Assembly: GCA_024138025.1 (NCBI GenBank)
Contig: JAMXBD010001096.1
Location: 310,001-374,000, forward strand
DNA from: Combretum micranthum
Taxonomy: Eukaryota; Streptophyta; Magnoliopsida; Myrtales; Combretaceae
Reading direction: 5' to 3'
Length of the DNA: 64,000 nt
Shown here: piece after piece, positions 45,257-57,773 of the stretch
Layout of the letters: the number at the start of each line of letters is the position of its first letter
Position numbering within the stretch: the first letter of the stretch is position 1
Position numbers and translations under genes: made by a program
The notes under the pieces: generated by a model
What the model was told of the DNA's origin: nothing
Databases searched by the model: none
Seen by the model: the letters and a program-made list of their open reading frames with translations, nothing else

Positions 45257-45974
45257 AACTTTAACTTTAATGGGAAAATATCTTTTAAACTTATGAAAAT
45301 ATGCTTTAACATTTATAAACTTCAACCCTCCTATATTTTTATTAATTAAAAGAAAATATCCTTGTTGCTGTTAGTTTATTAAAATTAAGAAGGTTATTTA
45401 TAACATTTGAAATTTCAAAAGGGATATCACATTTAGTTCAAATTTTAGGGGGACTATTTACAATTTTTTTAATATGTTGTAAGAAAATTGTGCACTTGCA
45501 AAGGAAGTTGAATAACATCCCATAAGTTGCTGTGTATTGTGTAGTGTCCAGTGTACAATATATATACAATATAATAAGAATAATTACAAGAATTTTCCCT
45601 AGTTATCATATACATACATAAATATCCAATAAGATTAAAAGTGTGATCTAAGTAATTTGTTCCTTAAGAGTCAAGCTTATCTCTCCAGAAGAGTCTATTC
45701 CAAGTTCATCATGACTCTCTCATTCTTAGATTGAATACATATAGTTAAGAAGAATAAATGATTAGTCTAAACTAAAAGTTAGCATTCCATGGTCTACATT
45801 TATAAACACTCTTCTTCACTACTAATCCTTTTGATGATATTACATGATACTATAATTCCTGTTTTTAAGTTATTATTTTACACATCTATTTATAGCATAT
45901 AATTTATGAAGCTTTTTCTTGTAGTACTCTTTCATATACAATAAATTATAACATTTTGTTTATAATACCCTCCC

Positions 45975-46085
45975 TTTTTTTGCCATTATAACAGGAGATA
46001 GGGGATTCGAACTTGAGACCTATCATTTAAGAGAACAGAGAGATGTTACTAGGCTATAAGCCATTGGCTATAATAATAATACCCC
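45975..46085 (-). mobile_element. tRNA-derived SINE-like element
   Basis: Minus strand: A-box-like TAGCCTAGTAAC (46057-46046), B box CAAGTTCGAATCC (46015-46003) and a tail CTCCTGTTATAATGGC. It is the same family as the plus-strand copy near 39571. Confidence 0.55.
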
Positions 46086-46200
46086 ATTTCACTCCTCTCT
46101 TTACCCACTTTTCCAATCATTCTCTCTCTCTCTCATATATTTTTCTTCCATTTCAAAATTCTATCTCTCTTTTCTCCAATTAATTTTCCTTTGTCTTTCT

Positions 46201-46250
46201 TCTCAATCTCAAATCTCAAATCTCAAATCTCAAATCTCAATTCTCAATCT
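46201..46250. repeat. (TCTCAAA)n tandem repeat
   Basis: Six or seven 7-bp units with slight variation. Confidence 0.9.
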
Positions 46251-46564
46251 GCCTTTCATAATGCACTCTATTTTTATGTTCCATTATGACGGAGAGTACA
46301 CAATATGCATAAAAAATATCATCTTACATATTTAAATTACTAATTATTAATTTTGTTCATTTCTTTCAACCTTTTTTTTCTTCAAGAGATGTGATATTAG
46401 GATCAAATGTATGCATTATTTGTAGCATTTCTTATTTCAATAAATAAGCTTAATATGAAATTTAACTTCATATATATATACAAGTACAAAATAGGTTACT
46501 AACCTTAAAATTGAGGTGATTTTGTTATCTATTAAATACAAAAAAAAAAAAATGTATCATCATA

Positions 46565-46820
46565 TTTACTCAATTATTTGTTGTAGTGGAGGGTATATAT
46601 CAATGTTATTCTATTTTGTTAATTGTTTTTCTTTTTCCAACTTTTATATTGAACTTTTTTTTATAATCATATTTATTTGCTACACCTACATGTATGCAAT
46701 TGCATATGTAAATGCTTTGCAATTAAGTTTTTTATGAATTTAAGTTTGCTATATTTGCGCACGCATTGGAAGTGATTCTAAAGGTTTACTCAATTGTTTG
46801 TTGTAGTGGAGGGTATATAT
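46565..46820. repeat. 36-bp local direct duplication
   Basis: 36 bp containing TTTGTTGTAGTGGAGGG occur at 46565-46600 and 46785-46820, 220 bp apart, with one difference. Confidence 0.85.
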
Positions 46821-47070
46821 ATTATTTAACTATAACCTTATGCTTTGACAAATTATTTGTCTTGCATTTTTTTTTACTTTATTTTTTACAACCAGACGAC
46901 GCACCCACAATGCGTGTGCAATAACCCAATATATATAAATTAAATGGATATATTGTTTTGACAGGTTGGAAGAGGACATCTTTAATTAGTCATATAAATT
47001 AGGAAATTAATTACAAATCATAATTATAATTGTATTTTCCACAAGTAACTTCTCTATGTTAGGTAACTGC

Positions 47071-50000
47071 TGTCACGCCCGAAGGGTACCCTAAACGTGG
47101 CAGTCTACCGTACACAATATTAAAGCCTAAGAATGACCACCTCAGTCACGCGAAGGCTTCCATACTATGTATAAGGCTCTAACACATAGAGGAGACACAT
47201 CGGAATGATACGTTTTTTGTTGATACAATTGAGTAACAATGTAAAGGAAATATAATCCACTATACTCCAAATACAAAACACTACACTTCAAAATACAGTT
47301 CATCAAACTTCAATTACATTCATCCCGAGACTTCACTACATAAACTATTACAAGGCAAATCGTAAAGCTTAGCCAAAAACTTCAAGCATTCTATATCTTG
47401 CCGGAATCTCGAAGTCATTCTCGACTTCAACCATCTCGGTCCCCACTTAGCATTCTTGGAATAACCTACTCATTTAAACAACTATTGGGTATAAGCTACA
47501 CTAGCTTAGTGAGAATTCCCTTAATTCCGTACCATAACAAGCAAGTTATTAATCAATCATATGCTATGCATGAACAAACAGTGAGCAAACAATTATGCAT
47601 GAGTAACCGGACCCCACACAGAACGGATTTACGCCCTCCGTATCTTGGGTTAGGAATGGTATTGAGTCTACACGACCGCTGCTAGTCCCCAAGCCCTGGC
47701 TCTTAGCACTCGACTCGGCTAGGCTCATACAAGGATGCATCCACATGCGCCTTAGTACCCTAGAATGAGCTCTGATACCGGGTCTCATTACTCAAACGAG
47801 TCCTCGGACCATACCGATCGACCTGCGTAGGAGTAGCACGCTACCAATTGCAATATGTCTGATGCGATGCATGATCAATTTACCTTTTGCTTAGGTCAAA
47901 ATATTTATACATTCTTTAAAGTGACCAAGCAATATCATACACATAATTAATATGAACCGTGCAGTTATCCAATCAAATCGTGGTTTCAATATGCTTTAGT
48001 ATTCCTTGGCATATATTTATCACAGTCTCATCATATATCCCATCCCCATTCATATCGATTTTTATCTTGTTCCTAAAATTCTAATGTGACTAATTACAAG
48101 CACAATCAAGGTAACAAAACAAGGAGAAAACTCACTCGGCCATTGGATCACCGGTCTTCTAGTAATAATAATCCGGTGGTAGGGAATCGTCGAACTCGGG
48201 ATAACCTAAAAAGGAAGAAATACTCTAATCAGTATTTCAACTCAAACTAATCCAACGACTTCATACGAACTTATCAAATTCGTAATTCGCGTCCTAAGCG
48301 GGAATTCCAACTTAAAACGGCCATAACTTGGTCATTTTAACTCGGAATCTCGCAAATTTTATATCGATTTCTATCTACTTGGGAAGAGCTTTCTAAATAC
48401 GAAGTTTAAATCAAGTTTTGAAAATATCTAAGCCTCGGAAACGAGGGATCAGATCTGTACAGCGGTAACATAGATTCCGAAAATGCGGTTTTCACGAATG
48501 CACTTGAGATTCCTAGGTGTAAAATGAAACTAAATGCAATGGTAATGATTTTCTCTATCATGAATGTCATGATATGAACTCTAATGAGCCTAAGTTCTTA
48601 TAGCTCTTTAGGTTTAAAGATTTTACATAAACTTTTCTTAGAAAACCATTTCATATTAATGTTTAACAAGTGAGTTTACTACACTTAGTCATACCTACAT
48701 ATTACAAGGATTTTCTTTTAGGAAAACTCTATTTTGCTTAAAGAATTTTGACCCTCATATTAGTTATATCCTAAGGCCTTTATTTCTTTAAGAAAATCCT
48801 CATTTATAAACTTTTAAGTGGGTCTTTTCTATGGGGTTTCCAAAAATCCGAATTTAGAAATTCCACTTTCAAGTTGATTCCTTTGAGAAAAACACATTTT
48901 ATACTCAAAACTTTAAGTATTTATTATACTCATACCTAAGGACTTCATTTATTTAAGAAAACATCATTTTGAAGTTGGAAAAATAGTGTTTTCTAACCAT
49001 ACATCCATTATTACGAATTTTTTCATGACTTTTAGCTCAAAACTTCTATTGGACTTCATTTCTTGTTTCCAACATTTTCTTTAGAAAAACTCATTTAGAC
49101 TCATGAAAAATATACTAAACATTATCTATTACCTAGGCTTCATTTCTCTTGTAAAATAATGTTTAGAAGTTGATAAAAGTGTTTTTACCTAGGTTTCAAA
49201 GTCATCCGAATTTACACAAGTTCATATTTGAAAAGTGTTTTCCTTTTTGACTTTATTAACTTATCTAACCATAGATCTATATACTAGGAAGGTTATTTAC
49301 TAAAGACAAAAGCATTAAAGACTATTAATGCACATAAACACAAAATAATAATGAGATCTTAAATGCCTACATGAATATGAGTAGTAAAATGATGGATCTA
49401 CTTTATCAAATGCTTAAATGAGTTTTGAAAACATAAAAACTATATTTTTATAAAAGATCTTTTGTTAAAAATACTTTTTGATGGAGAAAATAAAGCTTTT
49501 GGCATGAAAGTTTCTTTAAGTGATAGATCTACTTTGTAATGGTTCGGGATTCTTGTTTTGATCTTTCCTTGACCCTAGCAAAGCTCATGGGGTCCTTTGG
49601 TTGAAATATCCAAGAATCACTTAGCCATAACAAAGTTATGATGGAAGGAGTGAAACTTTACTTACTTGAAGTAGAAATAGAGATGAAAAGAGAAATGGAG
49701 TTGTGTGTGTGTGTGGGGCTTGAATGTTTCGGCCAAGAGGGAAATGGGGAGAGAAGAGAGCTTTTTACTTTCAAAAGTTGAGAATGAAAGAATGAAGAGA
49801 GAGAGAGAAAAAGTTGTTTATATAGCATTTGAAATTAGGTTAAATGGAGTAAAATGAATTGAAAAAAAAAAATTGTAGAATGGAGCTTGGGGGGGGCCAT
49901 TTCACGCCAACCAATGCTTGTGGAGGAAGGGAAAATTTTGATTTTTTTGATTGATTTGCTTTTGATTTGAATTATGTACATGTCATAATTGTATTGATTT

Positions 50001-51813
50001 TAAGGACAAAAAGTATTTAGAAAAGAGGGTGATTTGAGTGATGGTAAGGGTTGAATTTGTAGAGTGTACTAATAGGTAGTATAGGTGGTATAGGTGGTAC
50101 TTTTTGAATAGTAGTGAATAGTTGACAAGACAATTTAATTTCCGGTAGTAATGGAATACGAATAAAAAGGCTATAACTGTATTTTTCATAAGCCGGAAAA
50201 TTATGAAAAATATATTTTTGAAATCCTTATTTTATTTCGATTCAAATGAGTATTCATAAAGAAAGTTTTGAAATTCTAGTTCCGGGGCACGCTTTTCTAT
50301 AATGGGTCTCGGGATGACCCGGAGTTGAAATTTTCTCAAAATCTGATCTTTTCTTGATTTGAAATATAATCAAGAACTATATCCAAAATTAATTTTGCTT
50401 ATAAAAGTTTTTATTTGGAAACCGAGGAAAAGCCGGAATTTGGGTTTCTAAGTCTTTTTCACAAAGCTTGAGCTAAACTGATTTAGGGTTTCATTTTCTG
50501 GTTTTCGAAGTTTACTTGATTACTAGGAAACCAGGGTATAAAAAAATAATAATAAAATTGTGTAATGAAATAAAATGAATAGTGCAAAAGAATAATCAAT
50601 TACCGGTAGAAATGAAAATACGGTAAAAAGGTTATAACTGTAACTTTTATAACCCGAAAAATTATATAACTGATATATTTAGAAATCTCGTGGAATTACG
50701 AGTCTAACGGTACTAATGGTATATTTTTGATATCTCGAGCCCGGGACACGCTTTTCGAAGTCTGTATCCGAACGGGTTCGAATAGGTCAAAAATTTACCA
50801 ATCTGATATTTTTATACAAACTTATATTACTACGAGCTATTCTACTTATTTAAACTACCCTCGGCCTCTAGGTTAAGGGCGCTAGATTGCCGGACTTACA
50901 CTATTGTATTCCGGTTAGGGTTTCCGGATGATTTCCGGTTTAGACCTTTGCCAATTGGAAACTGAGATTTTCTGTTTATACAACGTATTTAGTTTGAGAA
51001 ATTTATTTTAAATTTTATTTTTATAAGTATTTAATATCTCTTACTGCTTTCGGAAATCTTGAATTGAATTATTATATCCGGAGTTATATCGGTAATGGTT
51101 ACCGATATGATTTTCTTGAGTTTGAGTCAAATATCGATTTTTGGAATGATTTTGGGGAAATCTTGATTTTTATAATTTGCTTTGAAAAAGGATCTTCATA
51201 GTGTTTTGTTTTCGAATTTATTTTTCTTCGATTTAAGGTTTTATGAACAATTGGTTAACTTAAGGATTATCTAATTTGTTATTTTGTTTCTTGAATTCTT
51301 CCTTCTTAAGATTACGAGATTTCAATTTCTAACTCGTTCTATGATTCTTGGGAGTTTGATTTGATCGTTAGGGCTTTATTGTGATTTCCGTCTCTTAGGA
51401 TTATTAGTCTGGTCGTTTGGGGAATTTCCAAAGTCTATATTTTATTATTGGCAGATAAAGTTTTCTTAATCGTGCCAAAGCCTAATTATGGAATTGGCCT
51501 TTGGTGATTTCCTGATCCTTCAAATTGTCATGTTATGGATTAACTTGCTTTTTAAATTATCACTGTGTTTTATTTTTATCCCGATTTTATGAATTATAGA
51601 TTAGGTAAGCAATTTATCTTACGTAATGGTTTTTGGACTTAAGGACTTTTGTAGTCCTTATTTTATTTTTAGATTTTCTCAAGACTAATGAATTCTTACT
51701 TTCGTTTATATTTCAGGACTCGTTCAAAGTTCGGTTTTAATTTGGAGTGATTTTTAGGGTTTATTTTCGAAGTTCATCGTAGAATTATTTACTGAAATTT
51801 TCCGGGGCTTACA
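47071..51813 (-). mobile_element. LTR-like element B (4.74 kb)
   Basis: Bounded by TGTCACGCCC and GGGGCTTACA, so TG...CA with weak inverted ends, and by the 5-bp duplication ACTGC (47066-47070, 51814-51818). On the minus strand it starts TGTAAGCCCC and ends GGGCGTGACA, as several plant LTR families do. No protein domain was seen. It contains a mini-exon at 48159-48205 and a PBS-like GGTATCAGAGC at 47779-47769 on the minus strand. It is a giant solo LTR or a non-coding derivative. Confidence 0.6.
48159..48205 (-). other. Acidic/tyrosine-rich mini-exon, copy B
   Basis: On the minus strand the acceptor-like CCTTTTTAG is followed by GT, then YPEFDDSLPPDYYY and TAG. Phase and position relative to the element end match copies A and C. 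Confidence 0.4.
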
Positions 51814-51830
51814 ACTGCCATGCATAAATA

Positions 51831-51842
51831 TGGTATCAGAGC
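51831..51842 (+). other. iMet primer-site-like motif
   Basis: Perfect TGGTATCAGAGC, 18 bases beyond the end of element B. It may be the primer site of a plus-strand element whose LTR overlaps B, or host sequence. Unresolved. Confidence 0.45.
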
Positions 51843-51884
51843 TTTAGGTAGGTATATAAAGATAGCTAGAAAAGGAAAACACTA

Positions 51885-52262
51885 TGTCTATTCAACTCCT
51901 ATTTAATTCTATTCAAACCTTATTTAATCTCATGATTTTAGGGATACCAAAAATATTTTACTTCATATGCTAAAAAAGGAAATATATTCGACGCCTATTT
52001 AATTCTATTCAAACCTTATTTAATTTTATGATTTTATAGATACCAAAAATATTTTACACGGAAAAGACTATGCCTATTCAATCCCTATTTAATTCTATTC
52101 AAACCCTATTTAATTTTATGATTTCAAGGATATCAAAAATATTTTATGCCCATATGCTAAAAAAGGAAAAGATTATGTCTATTCAAATCTTATTTAATTA
52201 TATTCAAACCCTACTTAATTTTCATGATTTCAGGTATACGAAAAATATTTTATACCTAAAAA
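51885..52262. repeat. Tandem repeat, four units of 90-104 bp
   Basis: The phrase CTATTTAATTCTATTCAAAC recurs at about 51899, 51995, 52085 and 52189 with a shared AAAAATATTTTA ending. Confidence 0.85.
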
Positions 52263-52371
52263 CATTATATTAAAAATATTTACACTAAAGACACAAAGGA
52301 GGTGGTTTTTCTTTAAGATTATAGATATATATACAGTTGGACTTTCAAGGGTTGTATTTGATAACACACAC

Positions 52372-52415
<44 letters not shown>
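52372..52415. repeat. (TTA)n microsatellite
   Basis: About 14 ATT units directly before the transposase fragment. Confidence 0.95.
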
Positions 52416-52763
52416 GCTCACATGAGATGGCAGTAATAGGTACAATGCACATGGATTGTGTTGCCTACGTAGGACAGTGGTACAGGTGGGACCACCAGCT
52501 AAGAGTGTATAGTCGTTCCTTCATTCCTGCAGCCGGTAAGGCAAATTGGACTCGTTTGGACTTAGCAAAGTTGCACCTTAAACTAAGACTTTTTAGAAAA
52601 AGGGGTCGGCCTAGTGAGAAACGATTCCAGAATGAGATGGATATTCGAAAGGGCTCCCGAGGTTATTCATGCGATTATTGTGGGCAGCAGGGCCATAATA
52701 GAAGGAGTTGTCCAAATGCGGGATCGATGGGTAAAGTAGTTACGGGGCAGTCGAGTTATAGTG
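52415..52763 (+). pseudogene. Mutator-like transposase C-terminal fragment
   Basis: Frame begins CSHEMAV, the second half of a SWIM zinc-binding motif, then VAYVGQWYRWDHQLRVYS, KRGRPSEKRFQNEMD and a CCHC knuckle CDYCGQQGHNRRSC at 52670-52711. This is the usual C-terminal order in plant MULE transposases. The catalytic region and the first SWIM cysteines are absent upstream, where a microsatellite lies. A donor-like site GTG|GTAATT occurs at 52764. Confidence 0.85.
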
Positions 52764-52891
52764 GTAATTCTTTATTCTCATATGTTTTTATTATTGCACT
52801 AATGAGTCATGATTTAACATATGTTTGCTATACTTGTGTTTTAATCAACATATGTCGACAATAATAACATCTCTTTATTTTTCCTTGACAG

Positions 52892-55135
52892 ATGGATCCA
52901 GGATCAATCGATAGTTCATTACTCATCCAGCAGCCTGTACATAGGTCGATTATAACCTGGGATGGGCAGGTCAGTTTATTTATGTATTTCAGTGATTGCA
53001 GATTTGATGGTTGAGGTGATATCGGCTTTTAATAAATATGTTAACTTTACTGTAAGAGCATGAGGTATTACATTGTCGGTGCAGAGAGGCAAGGCTCAGG
53101 CGACCAGCTGGTATACCTATAGAGGTTGATGAGCGACTGGTGTCATTCCTGTCTTAGGCAGGGTTCATAGGGGCGGCCCAGATGCCTTTCATTTAGCTAG
53201 ATTGGTATCTCCTTACAGCTTTGGTCGAGAGGTGGCGCCCAGAGATGTATACATTCCACATGACCACGGGAGAGTAGTCTGTGACCTTACAGGATGTTAC
53301 TGTCCTCACGGGCCTCCCCGTAGATGGTTTGGCAGTTATAGGCACGGCTCGGTTAGATTGACCTGATTTATGCGAGGAGTTGTTAGGACTCTGGCCCGAG
53401 CCTGACGTAGACATGGATGGTGGTTGCCTGAAGATGTCGTGGTTGGATAGCCACTTCACCAACCTACCTGATTTTGCTGATGATATGATGATCAGATGCC
53501 ACGCTAGGGAGTACATTTTGCTACTGCTTGGGGGATTTATTGTCGCAGACAAGTCCTCCAATTACGTCCATCTTATGTATCTCTAGCTGCTCCGAGACTT
53601 TGAGAAGGTCGGGCAGTACGTGTGGGGAGTAACTTGTTTGGCTTGGCTATATAGGCAGCTATGCTTGGCTTCCCACGTCAACACGGGGGACATGGCAGGA
53701 CCATTAGTTGTCCTCCAGATATGGGCATGGGAGCAATTCCCCCACATTACCCCAGTACGTCGATTGCACACATCAGTTACCGCGGGCTGCCCACTCATCA
53801 GCCATTGGGGTACGACTTTTGACGTGACTCGTGTATCCACCCATCTGCTGATTGAGTACCGCGCTTCTTTTGATCGACAGATGGTGCATCAGGTATGATA
53901 TCCGTTTCCTCCTATAACTCAATTGATTTCCAATATCTTGTACTCTTAAATTGCTATAGTACGATCGTTTATTTATGCAATAGTTCACTTTTCCTACTTC
54001 ATTAGGTGGTGTGGGACCCCTATAGTTCCATCTTGCCCTCCCTGCCTCCATACTGCCTAGTGGGTAGCGATGTTTGGCGTGCACGGGTCCCACTGGTTTG
54101 CTTTTATCTAGTCGAGCACTACTATCCTGACAGAGTGCTTAGACAGTTTGGTGGCTTCCAAGGGATCCCAGCCCGCCCTGCTGACATGAGATTCCTTCAT
54201 GAGATTGACATGAGATGATGTTCCGAGTGGAACTGGCAGGTCGAGCATGTTAGGTAGATAGCTGAGTGGGATGCTCGGCGTGATTGTGTAGTTGAGTTGC
54301 CAGATTTGCTTGCTGGGACATTTGATGATTACTTCTAGTGATATCATGCGGTCACCCGACGCTGGATCGGTTGCACGGGAGCTATCATACGATACATGGT
54401 AAGATCACTGTCTCTATAAACTTTATATGAGCTTATACTAACTTGGCAACTATTCACCGATATATATTTTCGCTATTACTCGCAAGCTGATTTCATTTAT
54501 AGCATCTCAGACATGCCCCCAGAGCTTACTCCATCCACTGCACGAGATGTCTGTCGTGTAGTGGAAGAGTTTATGGGGTTGAATTTTAATGATCCAATGC
54601 CACCAGCTCTACCATCAGTAGTAGCTCAGGTGACCCACAGTCTCAGACCGTACAGAGACGACATCCTCCTAGAGAGAGGTATGGGTGGGGACGGGATCAG
54701 GGTCGGGAGCGAGCTCGTGCACTAGGTATATAGATTAGAGATGAGCCTGAGCTGTCCGATTTACCTTCACTTGATGAGCCTGGTCCTTCCCATCTCATTC
54801 ATGACAAGGCTGGCTCGTCATCCACATCTTACGATATGGGGGATACTCCAATGCTAGACCCGTCATACGCTGAGTTCCATACCCCTTGGCTCCATAGAAG
54901 AAGCGACCATCGCCATCACATGATATGAGGGAGGGCCTCACATAAGTCGAGCCAGGCCTTATCCCATTCCATCAGTACAGTGCTGCTACTGGAGATGAGG
55001 CTGCTGCAGTTACAGAGATTGATCTATCTACACAGCATCTTTATCTGCGTACCCTGTTACCCAGGACGTACGTGAGGCAGGGTAGAGGCCAAGGATGAGG
55101 GAGGCGGGACACACAGCAACAGCAGTAGTAGAGGA
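52892..55135 (+). pseudogene. Plant mobile domain (MAIN-like) protein pseudogene
   Basis: Proposed exons 52892-52969, 53085-53892, 54006-54398 and 54503 to about 55135, with GT-AG borders that suit the frames. Exon 1 reads MDPGSIDSSLLIQQPVHRS, the hallmark start of MAIN-like proteins. Exon 2 gives VTVLTGLPVDG-like, LKMSWLDSHF, REYILLLLGGFIVADKSSN, YVHLMYL, CLAWLYRQLC and GPLVVLQIWAWEQFPHI. Exon 3 gives SILPSLPPYCLVGSDVWRAR and HYYPDRVLRQFGG. At least four in-frame stops (for instance at 53584-53586 and 54216-54218) and a shift in early exon 2 disable it. It follows a Mutator transposase fragment, fitting known PMD-carrying Mutator elements. Confidence 0.88.
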
Positions 55136-55561
55136 TAGATTTTCTTATTTTGATTGTTGCATAGAGCTTCTTACTTTTTGTACTATTCTTGTATGTAGAT
55201 TGTACTCCTTTTCTTTTTGTACATTTTAAGAACAATCAATCGGCATTTCATTTTATTTCATTTCATATTATGTGTTACGAGTCTATAAATTCCCATATTT
55301 GATTGTACTGTGCTGAGAAAGTATCACAACACTTCTGTGATTGAATGATTGGGATTGAGAATGTGTGTTTAGGCAGATTGGTATTATAACTGTGTTGTAT
55401 TTGGATTGGGTTTGGGAATGCTACAGTTTCTTTGTCGTTTAGCCACGGTGAAGCATAGTTAATGGCTTGTATAGCTATTTATATTTGTATTTGACAGGTT
55501 TTATGTGTAATTTTTTGGTTTCTCAAGTAATAAAGTCATGTTTATAGTCACATGCGATGCA

Positions 55562-55586
55562 ACCTCGTCTCTCCAAGAGACGAGGT
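55562..55586. repeat. Perfect hairpin, 11-bp arms
   Basis: ACCTCGTCTCT, loop CCA, AGAGACGAGGT. It lies 0.4 kb downstream of the PMD pseudogene. Confidence 0.95.
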
Positions 55587-55598
55587 CAGGCACTTATG

Positions 55599-55622
55599 AC
55601 CTCGTCTCTTCAAGAGAGGAGG
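55599..55622. repeat. Second copy of the hairpin, right arm decayed
   Basis: Left arm ACCTCGTCTCT is identical to the first hairpin; loop TCA; right arm AGAGAGGAGGC has two mismatches. Confidence 0.9.
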
Positions 55623-57773
55623 CCATGTTGCCTAAAATCAGGAATATTTTCTTTCCGATGGCATTTTTGTAATTTTTTTAAAATGTAATATTTTATTCCT
55701 TTTCCCAACTCTTCTTGTATTACATATTATTTATCTACAAATAAATGCATGAGATTTTATCACTTCTTTTTACTATTGTATCTCTTTCATATTATATTTT
55801 ATTTTGTATTCTTTAGATGTTACTTTCTTTTAGTAATATTTATATTTATTAAATTTCTATAAACAACTTGAATTATAATTAAAATTTTAACCTAGGTATT
55901 AAGCGGGCTTTTCACTAGTTTATAATAATTTTTCTACTTTAAACTTTTATTTTTTATTTCGACTTTTACAAACTAATAATTAGTACTTCAAAAAGTTAAG
56001 TTTGTTTATTATCTAATCATTTATAGAAATAAAATCATAATATTTATGTACGATTACTATCGAAGTCCTTTTGTGTATCCACGTACAAATTTCAAAATAA
56101 ATCTAAATTGTCATGATTTAATAAATACTAAAATTATAATATATTTTAGTAAATTTCAAAATAAACCTACACTATGGTATCTTGTATCTTATAAAACCTG
56201 TAGAATATAAGGTATTCTATGAAATTTGTAATTTTTTTTTAATAAAATCTCTATATTTTTTCTTTGTTTTTTAAAGTTTAAGTTTATAGTATTTGAAATA
56301 ATTTCATGTAATATATAAAACTATCTTATATCTTCATATACTTGCTATAAATAACATTTGAAAAGAGATTTTGAAAGTAATTTATTAATATCATAAGCTC
56401 TCCTATATATGTAATTTGTTTATATGCAAAATTTGAAATTTTAACAAATACTTATAAAACCTATTTGTATGCTCTTAAATAAAATTATAGAATTTATAGC
56501 AAACTCTAAGATTAAAAATTTTTGAAACTACTTCTATATTAATCAATCTTAGAAGATAAACAATATATTTATATAATTTGAGAATTTAAGTACAAACATA
56601 CAATCATTGTTCTTTTAAAATAAAAATAATAAATTCTTCCAAAATAAAATATAAAATTTCAATAATAAAAATTTATGGATGGTAGTTTATAAATAATAAT
56701 CTTGAACAAAAGGTGTTACAAAAAAAATTATCATTATTTATATCTTATATATTAGCATTATTTTATAATATTATAGAAAAAATACATGATTATACATAAA
56801 GATCCTGTAATCATACTCATACCTTATCATGTGAGAGCAGATTTTGGCAAATCTATACTTATACTCTACGATGTAACTCTTAATATTCATTAGGACCCTA
56901 CTCGATTAAGCAGGGTTTGAATGCGTTATCCCCTCTCTAATGGATTTAACTATTTCATAATTTTTCAAGTGAAGTTACAATTTTTGCTGATATGTTATTT
57001 GATATATCTTTTACTGGAAAAAAAGGTTTTTTTTTTTAGCCGAATGCCTACTCTTCTTTTTTAGTATATAAATGAACAAAATACCGCATTTGTTAAGATT
57101 TAACGCAAAGGAAAAAAATGTGTTATTTGAAAAAAAAAAAATTTAAAAAAATCCAAATAATTGTGGTATGAAAGAAACGTGATTTAAAAAAAAAAAAATT
57201 CCATCCAAAAATACCACAGTTAAAATTGTGAAGCTCTAATTTTCAGTTTTCTTTCTAATTTTTTTTCTTTAGTAACCTAATAACTATGTTTTGAAATATA
57301 ATTATATTTTATTAAAAAATCCTTAAATTAACTTCTGTCATATATATTAAAAAGATATTCAAAGACACAATTCTTAAGTAAAAAGCATTCAATTAGGATT
57401 ATTTTATCAATGTAAAGATTTTTTGAAATTTTCTACAAAATATATTTTATTTCCTTTATCTACAAAGTTATTAAAAAATTTATATATATGTATAAATAAA
57501 AAGGAGATAAAAAATCACTTTAATAAGTTACAATCGTCCCCTGTTTTAATCTCCGAACCGTCTTGTGTACTTTTCAAATTTTCCCTAACTTAAAAACATT
57601 GGCAATTCGAAAAATCACGACTTCCAAAACCGTCCAATTTCCCGACTTGCCTATTCAGTATCTTCCATGTTTTATACCCAATCAAAGTTTCTCATACGGC
57701 ACCATAGGATCACCTCATATACTAGGTTTCTTATACCAATCATCGAGAATTTTCTTCTTTCTTTCTTTTTGAT
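55623..57773. other. Very AT-rich spacer, no gene
   Basis: Long A/T runs, no recognisable element. The last few hundred bases should hold the promoter and 5' UTR of the PHD gene, but no definite TATA box was chosen. Confidence 0.5.

Larger units (their letters stand above)
45257..47065. other. AT-rich spacer, no gene
   Basis: Holds a SINE-like element (45975-46085), a 7-bp tandem repeat (46201-46250) and a 36-bp local duplication (46565-46600 and 46785-46820, one mismatch). Nothing coding was recognised. Confidence 0.5.

Noticed and set aside
47398..47788. Overlapping frames on both strands in element B
   Set aside because: No domains; the region reads as non-coding LTR-like sequence.
52763..52892. 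Splicing of the Mutator fragment into the PMD gene as one protein
   Set aside because: Joining the donor at 52764 to 52892 puts the PMD exon out of frame with an early stop; two separate genes are more likely.
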